Assembly: GCA_032718475.1 (NCBI GenBank)
Contig: JAUCBJ010007163.1
Location: 39,084 to 103,083 of the forward strand
DNA from: Nemertoderma westbladi
Taxonomy: Eukaryota; Xenacoelomorpha; Nemertodermatida; Nemertodermatidae
Length of the DNA stretch: 64,000 nt
Reading direction: 5' to 3'
Shown: one piece after another, positions 1-11,288 of the stretch
Position numbering within the stretch: position 1 is the first letter of the stretch
Layout: each line of letters opens with the position of its first letter
Notes under the pieces: model-generated
Told to the model about the DNA's origin: nothing
Databases searched by the model: none
The model's input: the letters and a program-made list of their open reading frames with translations, nothing else
Made by a program: the position numbers and the translations under genes

Positions 1-2
1 AG

Positions 3-83
3 AAACTCAGAACTGACAATGATGTAAAGGATGCTTACACCGTAGAAGTAAAGAAAGTGCAGGAAATAAAGTAATCGTTAACG
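3..83 (+). pseudogene. LINE ORF remnant (pre-RT segment)
   Basis: The plus-strand frame from base 3 reads KLRTDNDVKDAYTVEVK and then runs into a stop at 81-83. This wording resembles the segment between endonuclease and reverse transcriptase in many animal LINE proteins (a leucine-arginine/aspartate stretch followed by a Tyr-Thr-Val-Glu-Val motif). It is cut at the left window edge and has no catalytic motif. It probably belongs to the same decayed element as 682-903, with unrelated sequence between. Family-level assignment only, from memory of the family pattern. Confidence 0.45.
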
Positions 84-681
84 GACATGCGACATGCAGC
101 CACCGCTCATAACATAAGCTGGAGCCACAAGTCACCAGCCACTGGATCGGTAACAGAGCTGGATTGAGCAATAGACCGAATATAAGAAATTTCTAGAGAG
201 GCTTTGAGAGCAGAGCGGCTGCCTTGACACTCGATAGTGGCATTAATGCGGTTTATGCACTTCGTAACTCTTCCTCGAACTGGATTAAATCTGCTTTGAG
301 ACACTTCAGTCAATGGATGAAGACCAGTCCACCGATTCAATATACCAGAATATAATAACAGCCCACAAGGAATCAGCTAAGAGGCATATCCCCCAGAAAC
401 CCAAATGAAAACAGTATGTGCCATGGCAAAACTCTGAGGTTACTTGTAAGAGAGAAGATCTTAAGATAGCCTAAAAAGTTAAAACCAAACAACCAACAAC
501 CGAAAACATTAACAAGATTGATATAGCTAAGGACGATCTTAAATTGGCCTACAACATCAGCCAGGAAAAGTACATCCAGGGTAAAATTGAAGCAATTACA
601 ACTACTCACATACACCAACAACCAAGACTTACCTGGCAAACTGTAAATTAGGTATCTGGTCAGAAAAGTTGTGCAAAGGGG
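84..681. other. Unassigned sequence between two LINE scraps
   Basis: This stretch separates two LINE-like reading-frame pieces. It has short open frames on the minus strand (107-340 and 373-732) but no recognisable domain, and the second is rich in hydrophobic residues as expected for AT-rich non-coding DNA. It may be an insertion or a scrambled part of the LINE. I see no coding function I can support. Confidence 0.3.
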
Positions 682-903
682 CGCCTCAAAGCCGATAGAC
701 TTGAAGAACGTGTTGGTAAGTGGAAAAATCACTTCAGCTACTTGCTTGGGCAGCCACCAAACATCGAGGTCAGCCCTACAAGAAAAATATATGACAAGAC
801 ACTACCTATAGAAACAGGGGACTTTACACCTGCCGAACTCCAAAGAGCATTAAAAGCCTATCCAATTGTTCGCGGTATTTCAACTTTTCATAATGCGAGT
901 TGA
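682..903 (+). pseudogene. LINE ORF remnant upstream of RT
   Basis: The frame beginning at 682 includes WKNHFSYLLGQPP and then a segment with GDFTPAELQRALKA before a stop at 901-903. In LINE proteins a His-Phe-x2-Leu-Leu-Gly motif followed by an x-Phe-Thr-x2-Glu-Leu motif lies just before the first RT blocks. The expected continuation into the RT palm is absent, so this is a fragment. It ends about 35 bases before the tandem unit that starts at 940. Confidence 0.55.
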
Positions 904-1116
904 ATATTTTTCGGATTTATTTATAATGAATATTCCAATTGTAAAAGCTTTTGCGGACATAACAAGTCATTTTTCCGCAATGCGCAGAATACTCTAAAAT
1001 AGCCCTAAATTTATCCAACTACGCGACAGGAAGGAATTGGAGCTGGTGTGACGACATCTATCAGCTGATTCTTTGTGGACGTGGAATAGTTCTTTGCTCC
1101 AGCCAATCAGAGCGAT

Positions 1117-1353
1117 TGTGGGCGTATCTACTATTGCTGCGAGGCAGCAGACAAACAAAACCTTTGTCTGTAGCAGATACTGTGATCATATATAATAGGG
1201 TCCTCTGTGGACCGGTCAGGGCATGCAGTAAGTAGCCTAGATAAACTGGTGGTACTGACTGACTAACACCGACATACAGACTGTCCAACACCGGTAGGTC
1301 TCTCCCCCCTCGTCCCAGGGTGTCCGTGGGGCGAGCCATATATTATCACCACA
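1117..1353 (-). repeat. 3' LTR of the gypsy element
   Basis: A 237-bp repeat matching 5891-6128 almost perfectly. On the element strand it starts TGTGGTGATA and ends CGCCCACA. It contains an AT-rich TATA-like stretch around 1190-1200 that could serve a core promoter; this is only suggested by composition. Confidence 0.95.
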
Positions 1354-1360
1354 CCCCCTT
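1354..1360 (-). other. Polypurine tract of the gypsy element
   Basis: On the element strand AAGGGGG directly precedes the 3' LTR. This is the expected position and composition of the plus-strand DNA synthesis primer in LTR retrotransposons. Confidence 0.75.
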
Positions 1361-1412
1361 ACGAGCTCGGATTAGCCATCTAAGGCTGTGCCAAGCTATC
1401 AACCGTTCTGTC

Positions 1413-4400
1413 CTACAGTCTGTCGGGTTGCTGACGCGTCCGTTTTGGATACCTCGAAACTGAAAGTTTATCGAAGGTCTGAGTTTCCACTAGGGGTTCA
1501 CGCCAATGCAGTTTCTTGGTGGGTGTGGGTCCTGTTGGGGCCGCATCCGGTGGTGGAGGGCCCATTGGTGTCGCCTGGTGGGCGGTGTCCGGGATTAGTA
1601 AGCGTCGGTTCCGGACAAGGGTGCGTCCGGACGGCATCCGGACTGTATACTTCCGGTGGGAACCAGTCTCTACGACGGTTCCAGCGCGATCCCATCGCTT
1701 GGTGGTCGGGTGTTGAACCCTTACCCGGGCGCCTACCGTGAGAGGTTCCAAATCTTTGGCGCCGCGGTTGTACTGGGTGGTCCGGGCCGATTTGATGGCT
1801 GGCGCCACCCGGTCTAGCTCCGTCCGGGTCTCTTGTATAGTCCGGGCGAAGGCGGTGTGGAGAGCTGGGACACGCGTCCGCATTGGGTGTCCGAAGACAA
1901 TGTCCGCTGGGGAAGAGCCGCTCTCCCTGGGGCTGTTGCGGAGTTCCAGGAGCCCCTCCAGAAACACTTCGGACGTAGTAGAGCCCCCGGTCTTTACCAG
2001 AAGGCTCTTCAGGGCCTTTACCGCCGACTCGGCGTGCCCATTACTCTGGGGGTATTCCGGTGACGACGTGACCGGTGTGACCCCCCATTCCTTCAGGAAT
2101 TTCGTCGTCGCTGCCGCGGTGAAAGGGGTCCCGCCATCCGAGCGAAAGCGGGTCGGCACCCCGTACTGGATGAACCAGTCTCGCAGGGCGGTGATTGTCC
2201 GGTCGGCAGTAGGTGGGGCGGAAAACGAGTACACTTCCGGCCATCCGGAATATCGGTCGGCAGCGGCCAGGAAGTGCTTCGCCCCAAGGGAGAAGAAGTC
2301 CCCCGAAACGTCCTCGAAGGGTCGAGTGGGTGGAGGTTCCGACTGGAACGACTCCTTTGTCTGGCTCGATCGGCCGGTCAGACATTCGCTGCAAGCGCCC
2401 ACGGTCGTCCGGACATCGTTAGTTATGCCCGGCCAGTAGACACACTTCCAGGCACGTCGTAGCGTCTTCTCCACCCCCTGGTGCGAGGCGTGGAGGCGCG
2501 TAAGGGTAGATTTCCGCGACGCTGTGGGGACCACAATGCGATGGCCCAGCAGGGCCAGGTCCCCGTCCGTGGTTAACTGGTCCCGGACAGACCAGAAGAT
2601 GTTCACCGCTGGGTTCGTCCGGGTGGATTCCGGAAACCCAGCCTCGATAGCCGCGAGTAGGGCTTTGTAGTCCGGATCGTCCCGAGCCAGTCGGGCGAGT
2701 TCATCGAGGACTGGATCCGCGAGGTGGGCGGAATCGGAGCCGGTTATGTCGGCAGCGGTCTGGCGGGTGACGGCCCGGATGTACGTCGCCATTTCGCCGT
2801 CGTCCACGATGTCATCCGGTGTCGGGTCGTCGACGGGGGCGCGGGACAACGCGTCGGCTATGGCGTGGTCCTTCCCCTTTGTCCACGTGGTGGTAAACTG
2901 GTAGGGAGCCAGTTTCGTTTTGAGCCGCTGGAGGCGCGTGTTGTCGGTCGCGTCCACTGTGTACTTGTCGATAATCGTCACCAACGGCTGGTGGTCAACG
3001 ATTAGGTTGAAGTGTGGTAGGCCGAGAAGGTACTTACGGCACTTCTGCACTGCCCATACGACGGCGAGCAGCTCGAGTTCTACCATGGCATACCGGGACT
3101 CGGTCTCGGTGGTGAACCTCGAGCCGCACTCGACCAGCTTCCAGTCCTCCCCGTGAAGTTGGAGGAGGGTGTAGCCGAGGCCCTTCAGCCGGGACGCGTC
3201 TGTCACTAGGCGGGTCTCCCGGGTCGTGTCAAACGGGACGAGGGCCGGCGGTGACGTCAGAGCCAGCTTGGTGGCCTCGAAGGCCCATTCGTGGTCCACC
3301 GTCCAGATGAAGGTCGCCTTCGTGCTTAGGAGGGGACGTAGCGGGGACATCGCGGCAGCGATGTCTGCTGAGAACGGAGAGAGTTGCTCCACCAGTCCGA
3401 GGAAGCTCCGTAGATCGGTGATGTTCCCAGGGCGGGGGAAGCCGGCGATCGCCTTCAGTTTCTCAGGGTCGGCTTTTATCCCGGAGGCACCGACGAGGTA
3501 CCCAGCGAACCGAACCTCGGTCTGGGCAAACTGAACCTTCCCCGGGTGTAACGTGATCCCGTAGGTCCAGCACCGCTCCATAAACCTCGCGATGTTCTCC
3601 ATGTGTTCCTCCATTGTATCGTTGTAGAGGAGTACATCGTCTACAACCTTGATGAGGTTAGGAAGTCCCTGGATGGCGTCGTCGCCTCGACGGTTAAACT
3701 CGTCGCCGGACGAGATCAGCCCCATCACACCAGGAGTGTGACAGTACCGGCCCCAGGGAGTCGCGAAGGTGGTGAGGAGTTGGGATTCCTCGTCGAGGGG
3801 AACCTGCCAGTAGCCACTGGCTGCGTCGAACACGGAGAAAATCTTTGCAGTCGTGGAGACTCCGGCGACTGCGGTCCGTGGATTCGGCGTCGGGTAATAG
3901 GGGCGTCGGACCTGCGAGTTTAGGTGGTGGAGGTCCACGCAGAGTCGCAGTCCTCCATTGGGTTTAGGCGCCACCGTCATCGGATGGGCCCATTCCGTAG
4001 GTTCCTCGACCCGGGTGATGACTTCCCGTCGCTCTAGCTTGTCGAGGAGTTCTTTCACCTCGTCCCGCATCGCGAACGGGACAGGTCGCGCGCCGTTGAC
4101 GTGGAACGGCTTGGCCCCGTCCTTCAGCTGGATACGCATGGGCGGGCCATGCATCGTTGGAAGAGGCGCGGAGTCGTTGTCAAACACGTCGCTGAACTCG
4201 CGGAGGAGATTGTCCCGGGAGCGGATCGCCGGGGACGGAGCAACAGAAGCGACGGTTCCGCGGCTGTGTAGGGGCGCCGGGAAGGTGTGCGGGAGGATGT
4301 CCAGGTCCTGGATGGTCTTCTTCGAGAGGATCAGTCCGTCGGACTCGGGAGAGATGACCAGCTCGGTGGTCGCCGTCGTCCCGCAGTAGTTGATCTCCAC

Positions 4401-5861
4401 TGGGTACCTCCCCACGGCCGCCATGGGGAGTCGGTTGGCCGCCTCGAACTTGTCGTCATCTCGAAGCGAGAGGAGGTCGTCGAGTCGCCCTCCGAACCGG
4501 AGAAACAGTCCCTGGTTGAAGATGTTAGCGGCCGCACCACTGTCCGGGAGGGAGTGACGAACCGTCCCCTTGAGGTTCCCGATCCCGGAGTCCGTCAGGC
4601 CCACCGCGATATAAGAGAGTTTGCAGGCTGTTTCCTGATTGTTGGCAACGCTGCTAATACTCTGGCAGTGGTACACTGTGGACACCCTCTTCTTGGTGGC
4701 GGATCGGGACCGGCACATCCGCTTGATATGCCCCGTCCTGCCACAGCCGTGGCACTTGACCCCCTTGGCGGGGCATTCCGAGCCCGCCTCATGGGGTTCC
4801 CGGCCGCAGTTGCCGCAACTGCGGCCGCTAGGGTTCCGCCACGCGGGGTCGGGTGATGAGTTCCGGGTGCCCATCAGGGAGCGGGAGATAGCGGGGTTGC
4901 GGGAGGTCGAGCATTCGCGTTTGTACGCGGAGAGTTTGTTTACTGGTTTCCCGCTCGCGAGGATCGAGTCGTTCCGTTCGCTAGCTTCCACGCTCTGCGC
5001 GATCCTCACGCAGTCCTCGAGGGTCGGTTGAGGAAGAACCTTGAGGAGTTCCGTCCGGGTCTCTGAACATCGGAGACCCACTAGGATCTGGGTAACGATC
5101 TGCCGGTCGCGGCAGTTCCCACAGAGCTCCGCAGTGTCTGCGAGATCCTCCAGGGCCACCCGGAAGGAATCGAATCCCTCGGTCGCGCCTTGCCGGCGCT
5201 CGTGGAACTTGATCGCGTCGATCGCGATACTCCTCTTGGCGCGGAGGTGGCCCTGGAGTGCATCGAGGACCGTCTCCGTGGTTGTATCGTCCGCGTCGAT
5301 GTCCACGTGTAGGGTGACGCGGATGGTCTCCTGTAGGCCGCTACCGAGGGCAGCAACGAGAGCGTAAACCTGCTCGGCTCGCGGGAACGTAGCGACATGT
5401 TGTCGGTGGGCGTGGACCCGCCACGCCTGTCTCCACCGGCGGAACATGGAGAACTCGACGTCCACGTCGATCTTCTCCATCGTCGAGATGTTGATTACCC
5501 GGCGTCGGGGAACCGGGTTCGTGACGGCCCCCGCGTACGTGGGTTGGGTCGTCGGTAGTTCCGGTGTGGCGGCCGCCGCCACGCCGGGTTGTAAAGCCGC
5601 GAGGAGTTTAGCGATGCGGTCGTCCGCGGCCGCCTGTTGTTGAAGTAGGCGGTCATCCGCAGCCTCCTGGCGACGGTTGGCGTCCTCCTGCTGTTGCGCC
5701 AGCAGCTGAGCCATAGCAGTCTGCTGTTGGGCGAGGATTCGCGCGAGGTCGTCCATTCGGATAGGGGCGCGCCTGCCGCCTCGGGCTTCTAGAGTTTCGT
5801 CGCCGTCGCTGCTGTCCGCCGTGGGCGGGGACTTGATCTTCCCTTTGGATTTAGGCGGCAT
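1413..5861 (-). CDS. Gag-Pol polyprotein of a Ty3/gypsy retrotransposon
   Basis: An uninterrupted 1482-residue ORF starts with ATG 29 bases inside the 5' LTR. The order is: a Gln/Ala-rich probable coiled coil (about residues 40-95); gag; two CCHC-type zinc knuckles near 345-385, the second being CHGCGRTGHIKRMC; an aspartic protease with LPDSGA near 437; an RT with FSVFDAASGYWQVPL near 677 and the catalytic VVDD near 740; RNase H with TDAS near 889; an integrase HHCC finger near 1127-1155; the DD35E core with SDGG near 1245 and GHAES near 1277; and a GPY/F-like tail near 1390-1425. The order RT-RNase H-integrase defines Ty3/gypsy. The RT motif has Val where Tyr is common before VDD. Gag and Pol are fused in one frame. 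No stop or frameshift was seen, so it may be functional. Confidence 0.96.
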   Translation of the reverse strand: MPPKSKGKIKSPPTADSSDGDETLEARGGRRAPIRMDDLARILAQQQTAMAQLLAQQQEDANRRQEAADDRLLQQQAAADDRIAKLLAALQPGVAAAATPELPTTQPTYAGAVTNPVPRRRVINISTMEKIDVDVEFSMFRRWRQAWRVHAHRQHVATFPRAEQVYALVAALGSGLQETIRVTLHVDIDADDTTTETVLDALQGHLRAKRSIAIDAIKFHERRQGATEGFDSFRVALEDLADTAELCGNCRDRQIVTQILVGLRCSETRTELLKVLPQPTLEDCVRIAQSVEASERNDSILASGKPVNKLSAYKRECSTSRNPAISRSLMGTRNSSPDPAWRNPSGRSCGNCGREPHEAGSECPAKGVKCHGCGRTGHIKRMCRSRSATKKRVSTVYHCQSISSVANNQETACKLSYIAVGLTDSGIGNLKGTVRHSLPDSGAAANIFNQGLFLRFGGRLDDLLSLRDDDKFEAANRLPMAAVGRYPVEINYCGTTATTELVISPESDGLILSKKTIQDLDILPHTFPAPLHSRGTVASVAPSPAIRSRDNLLREFSDVFDNDSAPLPTMHGPPMRIQLKDGAKPFHVNGARPVPFAMRDEVKELLDKLERREVITRVEEPTEWAHPMTVAPKPNGGLRLCVDLHHLNSQVRRPYYPTPNPRTAVAGVSTTAKIFSVFDAASGYWQVPLDEESQLLTTFATPWGRYCHTPGVMGLISSGDEFNRRGDDAIQGLPNLIKVVDDVLLYNDTMEEHMENIARFMERCWTYGITLHPGKVQFAQTEVRFAGYLVGASGIKADPEKLKAIAGFPRPGNITDLRSFLGLVEQLSPFSADIAAAMSPLRPLLSTKATFIWTVDHEWAFEATKLALTSPPALVPFDTTRETRLVTDASRLKGLGYTLLQLHGEDWKLVECGSRFTTETESRYAMVELELLAVVWAVQKCRKYLLGLPHFNLIVDHQPLVTIIDKYTVDATDNTRLQRLKTKLAPYQFTTTWTKGKDHAIADALSRAPVDDPTPDDIVDDGEMATYIRAVTRQTAADITGSDSAHLADPVLDELARLARDDPDYKALLAAIEAGFPESTRTNPAVNIFWSVRDQLTTDGDLALLGHRIVVPTASRKSTLTRLHASHQGVEKTLRRAWKCVYWPGITNDVRTTVGACSECLTGRSSQTKESFQSEPPPTRPFEDVSGDFFSLGAKHFLAAADRYSGWPEVYSFSAPPTADRTITALRDWFIQYGVPTRFRSDGGTPFTAAATTKFLKEWGVTPVTSSPEYPQSNGHAESAVKALKSLLVKTGGSTTSEVFLEGLLELRNSPRESGSSPADIVFGHPMRTRVPALHTAFARTIQETRTELDRVAPAIKSARTTQYNRGAKDLEPLTVGARVRVQHPTTKRWDRAGTVVETGSHRKYTVRMPSGRTLVRNRRLLIPDTAHQATPMGPPPPDAAPTGPTPTKKLHWREPLVETQTFDKLSVSRYPKRTRQQPDRL

Positions 5862-5870
5862 GGGCCCAAG

Positions 5871-5890
5871 TTATCCTACACACTGCGCCA
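5871..5890 (-). other. Primer-binding site, probably tRNA-Ser
   Basis: On the element strand the bases immediately inside the 5' LTR read TGGCGCAGTGTGTAGGAT. The first nine match the complement of a tRNA-Ser 3' end (ACTGCGCCA), and most of the next nine also agree with the usual serine T-arm complement as I recall it. Serine-tRNA priming is known for mag-like gypsy elements. The tRNA match is from memory, not from a search. Confidence 0.65.
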
Positions 5891-6128
5891 TGTGGGCGTA
5901 TCTACTATTGCTGCGAGGCAGCAGACGAACAAAACCTTTGTCTGTAGCAGATACTGTGATCATATATAATAGGGTCCTCTGTGGACCGGTCAGGGCATGC
6001 AGTAAGTAGCCTAGATAAACTGGTGGTACTGACTGACTAACACCGACATACAAGACTGTCCAACACCGGTAGGTCTCTCCCCCCTCGTCCCAGGGTGTCC
6101 GTGGGGCGAGCCATATATTATCACCACA
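5891..6128 (-). repeat. 5' LTR of the gypsy element
   Basis: A 238-bp repeat nearly identical to 1117-1353. It is followed on the plus strand by GCGAT (6129-6133), the second half of the target-site duplication. It would hold the element promoter. Confidence 0.95.
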
Positions 6129-7470
6129 GCGATTTTCCCCCTTATGTCTGACAGAGGCCTATGGAAATTCGCGCAATGCATTACGGTCTTTGTTTACTAT
6201 TTTTCTGAGCACCAGAACCGGCTTGGAATTTTCTGTACTTCTGTGTAGAAGTTTCAGACTTTGGCCTAGAACATCAGATGGCTTTGATTATAAGAACGTA
6301 AATCTATTATCCTACCTGACAATCCACTCACCACCCATCTCACCAGACTTTCATAAGTAACACATACTGACTGTTCACTGCATTATTTTACTTCTGTTTA
6401 CGGTCTGTTATTAATTGTTGTTATATTAATGGATATTGCTGTTATATTTGGAGAATACCGATAAATAATCATAAAACCCCCAATCTTCTTGATTACTGAA
6501 GGTAAGAGGAACAGGTTTACCGGTAGCAACTGCGAATTACATTATATTGGTTTTGTGTGAATTAAATGCTATTTCATAATCCCTACTTGTGTCAGTTGCG
6601 ATCCTCCTTATATATGATCAAATTCAGTGACGGTCGGCAGATTAGTGCAAAGTAGTGTGAGAGGTGAGTCGGTGAAGTAGTGTGAAGGATAATAAAGCAT
6701 CTCCTAAAGAATGCGCTATTTACGAAACTCTGTTGCCATCTAGTTGTGATTAGTATAAGTCATAACTCTGTTTTTATACTTAAAGCGCCACGTCCTAAAG
6801 GAACTGTTAATATTTCCCCAAAAGTAAATATATGTCAGAGATTATATAGTAATGGTAAATCGAATAATACAGTAGGTCTACACTGCAATAACTCTCAAGG
6901 AATCCGAATCCAGTCTCCCAAAACCATGGGTGAAAGGTCGCGCACAGACTGGCTTCGGCTGATGTAACTTCAGTACACTAAGTAATTAATATAGGCTAAA
7001 GTCGATTTATAAACAAGAGGACAACTAAAATAGGCAGGTTAAACTGCTAAAGGTCTAAAAGCGCAAACAATAATAGATTTTAAGTTTTTTTATTGCGCCA
7101 TAGACAATAAAGTCGAATTTACTGGTCGGACAGTAAACTGTAGGCCTAACTGCCCAACCACCCGAATGGTACTTACAAGCCCCAGTATTATTTTGATTGT
7201 GAAATATTGTATATTGTAGGCTGTTAGTGGATTAGGGATTGATCACCCCTTATTCCTTTGTATGGTTTACTTATTTCTGTCAGTTTTATTTATCTGTAAG
7301 TGTAATATTGAGCAGAAGGCGTGTAAGCCTGCTCAGATTGTATAAATAATTTGTAGGCCAGATTGTTGTCTAACTGTTGTTAGGTCTGAGGCGATTGCAG
7401 TGTGTGTAGAGTGCCTGTCCGATAAAGTTCTAGTTAGGAAGGTGGGGGCATCCAGTGCTGTAAGGTAAAT

Positions 7471-7487
7471 CCCCCCCCCCCCCCCCC
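7471..7487. repeat. C17 homopolymer
   Basis: A run of 17 cytosines lies inside tandem copy 1. The corresponding part of copy 2 lacks it, so it arose after the duplication or was lost from copy 2. The complementary strand could form a G-quadruplex-like structure. Length may be unreliable because homopolymers are error-prone in sequencing. Confidence 0.9.
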
Positions 7488-8866
7488 GAAAGAATAAGTC
7501 GTACTACTCGGTTAGAATGCCTATTAACTAACCATTTCGGAGTCTGCATATACTGTAGTTTATTTAGGCTTGACAGTGGTCTGCCAGCATTTGGTCTGTG
7601 TTTTGTTTAAATAGTCTGCACGGGTAGCGTAATATTTATTATTCAGAGTCTATATGAGTATTCGCAACCTCCAATTCCCCAAGTTTATTCCTACAGTAAT
7701 TGTGCTTGTTATACATACCGTTATAGTTAAATTAACCCCGGTACTACATCAGGGCTGCTTGGCATAGATAAAGACTGGTGATTTTGTGCTCCGGTCACTC
7801 CAGCAGATACCGTGGTTCTTTTGGCTGTTCAAGTATATTTATCTGCTGGTTATTTGTTGTATAAGTACTTGTACCTAATTTAGGGTTTAGAGTACAGTGC
7901 TTTCCGAAAGTAATTTAGTGTATAGGCAGTATATTTGTGTTGTAATGTGGTTAATAGGCACGTTAGCTCTGGTTGGCTTCGGTAATTAACCTCTAGGTAA
8001 GGACACTCCGGGTACATAATGTAGTACTTATAGAGCTAAGACTATAAGTCGTCAGACGGTGGTATTTCCTTATCTGGACAACGCAATTTACTTACTACTG
8101 CTTTATTGTTTTCAAATACCGTGGTTTCCTGTCAGTTTGTAAGAACCAGAAATTCTAACTCCTTGTTAGGCTGGTTTGTAGATTTCTTGTAAAATTACCC
8201 TAAAAATTGTACGTGTAACTTTTATTGTTTATTTAGAGATTGTAATCTCAACGCATCTGTAATTGTAAGTAATTTGTAGTGATAAGTAACTTAGTAAAGT
8301 AGAATTATCTGTATTAGTGTCTAGCAAGTAGCACTCCACTGAGAGCGTTCAGCTTCTGTGTAGTGACTCCTTATCCAGAAATAATAACATTTATTTCAAA
8401 TATTGTGAAAAACCCCTTGTATGAGTATATATATATATTTATAAATCAACTTAATCAGATTTATAAAATAGTAGGCCTGTCATACATCGAATAGGTCTTA
8501 ATATCAGTTGAACTACTGCTTAATAACAGTAATAAAGTAAAGGGAAGTAACCCTAAAATTCAGAAATTCTGTTATTATTAAATAATTGACATTACCGGTA
8601 TTTACGGTAAGCTTATTATATTTATTTATATAAATTTAGGCTGAAATTATATACCGGTATTCTGTGACTAATCCTAGTCTGTAAATAATACTTATATATA
8701 CTATAAGTGTATACCGGTATTTTAATATTAATTATATATATCACATTACACTGAGTAACGGTATCGGTAACTAACTACTAGGCTTACAGTTGATACTGAA
8801 TTCCTAAACAACTTACTTTAACTGTCGTTATAGTAGTAGGCATTCAACTGTAAAATAAATCATGGC

Positions 8867-11288
8867 TGTAAAAGCTTTTGCGGGATTAGCTAGTCATTTT
8901 TTCCCCGCAAAGTACTCTATAGATGTTTTAACGGACATAAAAGCCGTTTCCTTACTGTACCGGTATTTAGTGGACATAAAAAGCTATTTTTCTGTATGTG
9001 TACTTTGGTGGACATAACTAGCAATCTTATGTCGCAATACGCGATAATACTCTCTACACAGTGTAGTTCAGATTACGACATCTATCAGCTGATTTGGTGT
9101 ACTCGTGGAAGTTTCTTTGTTTAGGCCTACTCTATGCAATCACTCAACCAATCAGAGCGATTCTCTTGCTTTTACACAGAAACCTCCGAGAAATCGCGCA
9201 ATGCATTACGGTTTATGTTTACCTTTTTCCTTATGCCACGAAGACCGGCTTTGGAATCTTTGTGTTTTCAGGCTTTAGCCCAACATTAGTAGGCTTAATT
9301 ATAGAACGTATATCTGTTATCAATACTCAATTCTATCTCGGTATCAATCACTTAACATATCATATCATATCTTAACATTTATACTGCTATTTACTGTCGG
9401 TTATTCATTATATCAGTTGATGGAATATTATATTTGGAATATCGATAAATAATAACAAACCCTCAATCTTCTTGATATGCTGAAGGTAAGAGAGACCGGT
9501 TACATATAACGATTGCGACTTACATTAAAGTGGTTTTGAAGTGAATCTAATGCTATTTCATAAGCACTACAAGTATCAGTCATTGTTCTCTTTATATGTG
9601 ACTAAAATTAGTGAAGGTCGGCAGATTGGTGTGCAGTATTGTGCAGTAGCGTGTATAATTGAGACTGATAACAAAGCATATCCTAAAGAATGCACCATAT
9701 ACGTGAATCTATAGCCATCCAGTTGTGTCTAGTTTAAGTCATAGCTCTGTTTACATATTTAGAGCGCCACGTCCTAAAGGAACTATTAATATTTCCCGAA
9801 AGTGAATAATATTTGTCAGAGATTATATATTACGATCAGTTGAATAATACAGTAGGCTTACACCGCAATAAGATTAAGCCCACGAATCCAGTCTCCCGGG
9901 TATATCCAGCGGGTGAATGGTCGCGCATAGACTGGCTTCGGCTAATGTAGTGTATCCAATACTCGTCATAGGCTAAAGTCATAGGCTTAGTTTATTCCTA
10001 CAGTAATTGTGCTTGTTATATATACCGTTATAGTTAAACTAACCCCGGTACTACATCAGGGCTGCTCGGCGTAGGTAAAGACTGGTGATTTTGTGCACCA
10101 GTCACTCCAGCAGATGCCGTGGTTCTTTTAGCTGTACAAGTATTTCTAACTACTGATTATTTGTTGTACAAGTACTTGTACCTAATTTAGGGTTTAGTGT
10201 ACAGTGCTTTCCGAAGGTAATTAGTGTGTAGGCAGTATATTTGTGTTGTAAAGTGGTTAATAGGCACGTTGGTTCTGGTAGACCGCGGTAATTAACTTCC
10301 AGGTAGGAACACTCTGTGATACATAACGTAGTACCTATAGCGATATGGCTATAGGTCGTCAGACGGTGGTATTTTCCTATCTGGACAACGCAGTGTCCAG
10401 TAGTAAATCTACTTATTATTTTCAAATACCGTAGTATCCTGTCCGTTTGTAATAACCAGATTTCTAACCCTTTGTTAGGCTGGTTTGTAGACTTCTTGTA
10501 AAATTACCCTAAAAATTCGTATTTGTGTTTTTTGTAATTTTTGTGTTTATTTAGAGATTGTAATCTCACCCAGAATTGTACGTAATTTGTAGTAATAAGT
10601 AACTTAGGTAAATTAGAATTATTTGTTTTAGTGTCCAACAAGTAGCACTTCACTGAGAGCGAACAGCTTCTGTGTAGTGACTCCTTCCCAGAAATAATAA
10701 CATTTATTTCAAATATTGACAAAACCCATTAAACGGGTATATATATTATAAATCAATTCAAACGATTTATAAATAGTAGGCCTGCCATACAACAATTAGG
10801 TCTCAATATCAGTTGGACTACTGCTCAGATAACGGTAATAAAGTAAGTAAAGTAACCAAGTAACCCCTAAAATTCAGAAATTCAATTATTTAAAATAATT
10901 GATATACCGGTATTTACGATAGGCCTATTATCTTTATTTCTATAAATTTAGGCTGAAATTATACCGGTATTCTGTAATTAATTCTAGTCCAGAATTATAC
11001 TTATATATACTATAAGTGTAGGCTGTATACCGGTATTCATGATAGGCCTATTATATATTTATATATATTTGTGCTAAAATTATATACAGGTATTCTGAGA
11101 CAAACCTAGTCTGTAATAATACTTATATATATACTATAAGCATACCGGTATTCTAATATATTATATATATATCACGCTACACTGAGTAGCAGTATCGGTA
11201 ATTAATTACTAGGCTTACAGTTAATACTGAATTACTAGACTTGCTTAGACTGTAATATAGCAGTAGGCATTCAACTGTGCAAACAAAC
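8867..11288 (+). repeat. Left tandem unit, copy 2, abutting BEL gag
   Basis: The second copy of the tandem unit is about 2.4 kb. It aligns with copy 1 throughout with moderate divergence and indels; for example the block around 9076-9230 matches 1046-1116 joined to 6129-6200, and 10000-10730 matches 7700-8440. It holds no credible gene. It ends exactly where the BEL-type gag ORF begins (ATG at 11289), so it supplies the 5' leader and probably the promoter of that element. A direct LTR role is not proven because no copy is found downstream of the pol gene. Confidence 0.75.

Larger units (their letters stand above)
1117..6128 (-). mobile_element. Complete Ty3/gypsy LTR retrotransposon
   Basis: A full element of about 5.0 kb lies on the minus strand: 5' LTR 5891-6128, primer-binding site, one Gag-Pol ORF, purine tract, 3' LTR 1117-1353. 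Both LTRs have TG and CA ends and differ at only about two positions (one substitution, one indel), so the insertion is young. It is flanked by the 5-bp duplication GCGAT at 1112-1116 and 6129-6133. The paralogous tandem unit carries the empty site once at 9157-9161, which confirms the boundaries. There is no envelope-like ORF. The intact reading frame and near-identical LTRs suggest recent mobility. Confidence 0.96.
940..8866 (+). repeat. Left tandem unit, copy 1 (split by gypsy element)
   Basis: This is the first of two tandem copies of a non-coding unit. Both copies begin TGTAAAAGCTTTTGCGG (940 and 8867) and end in GGCATTCAACTGT followed by an ATG (about 8862 and 11289). Without the 5-kb gypsy insertion at 1117-6128 the copy is about 2.9 kb. 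It is AT-rich and studded with TACCGGTA and TAGGCCTA words, with a C17 tract at 7471-7487. I see no credible gene in it. Because copy 2 leads directly into a BEL-type gag, the unit may be an LTR plus leader, but no matching 3' copy follows the BEL pol, so that is inference. Confidence 0.75.

Noticed and set aside
373-732. Minus-strand frame of 119 codons with a CCAGGTAAGT donor-like site near 630
   Set aside because: Hydrophobic low-complexity translation overlapping the plus-strand LINE remnant; no acceptor or partner exon visible.
1388-5643. Many plus-strand frames opposite the gypsy ORF
   Set aside because: Shadows of the GC-rich Gag-Pol gene; none has a domain.
6746-6967. Plus-strand frame of 73 codons in tandem unit copy 1
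   Set aside because: The matching region of copy 2 (around 9730-9950) does not keep the frame, so it is not conserved coding sequence.
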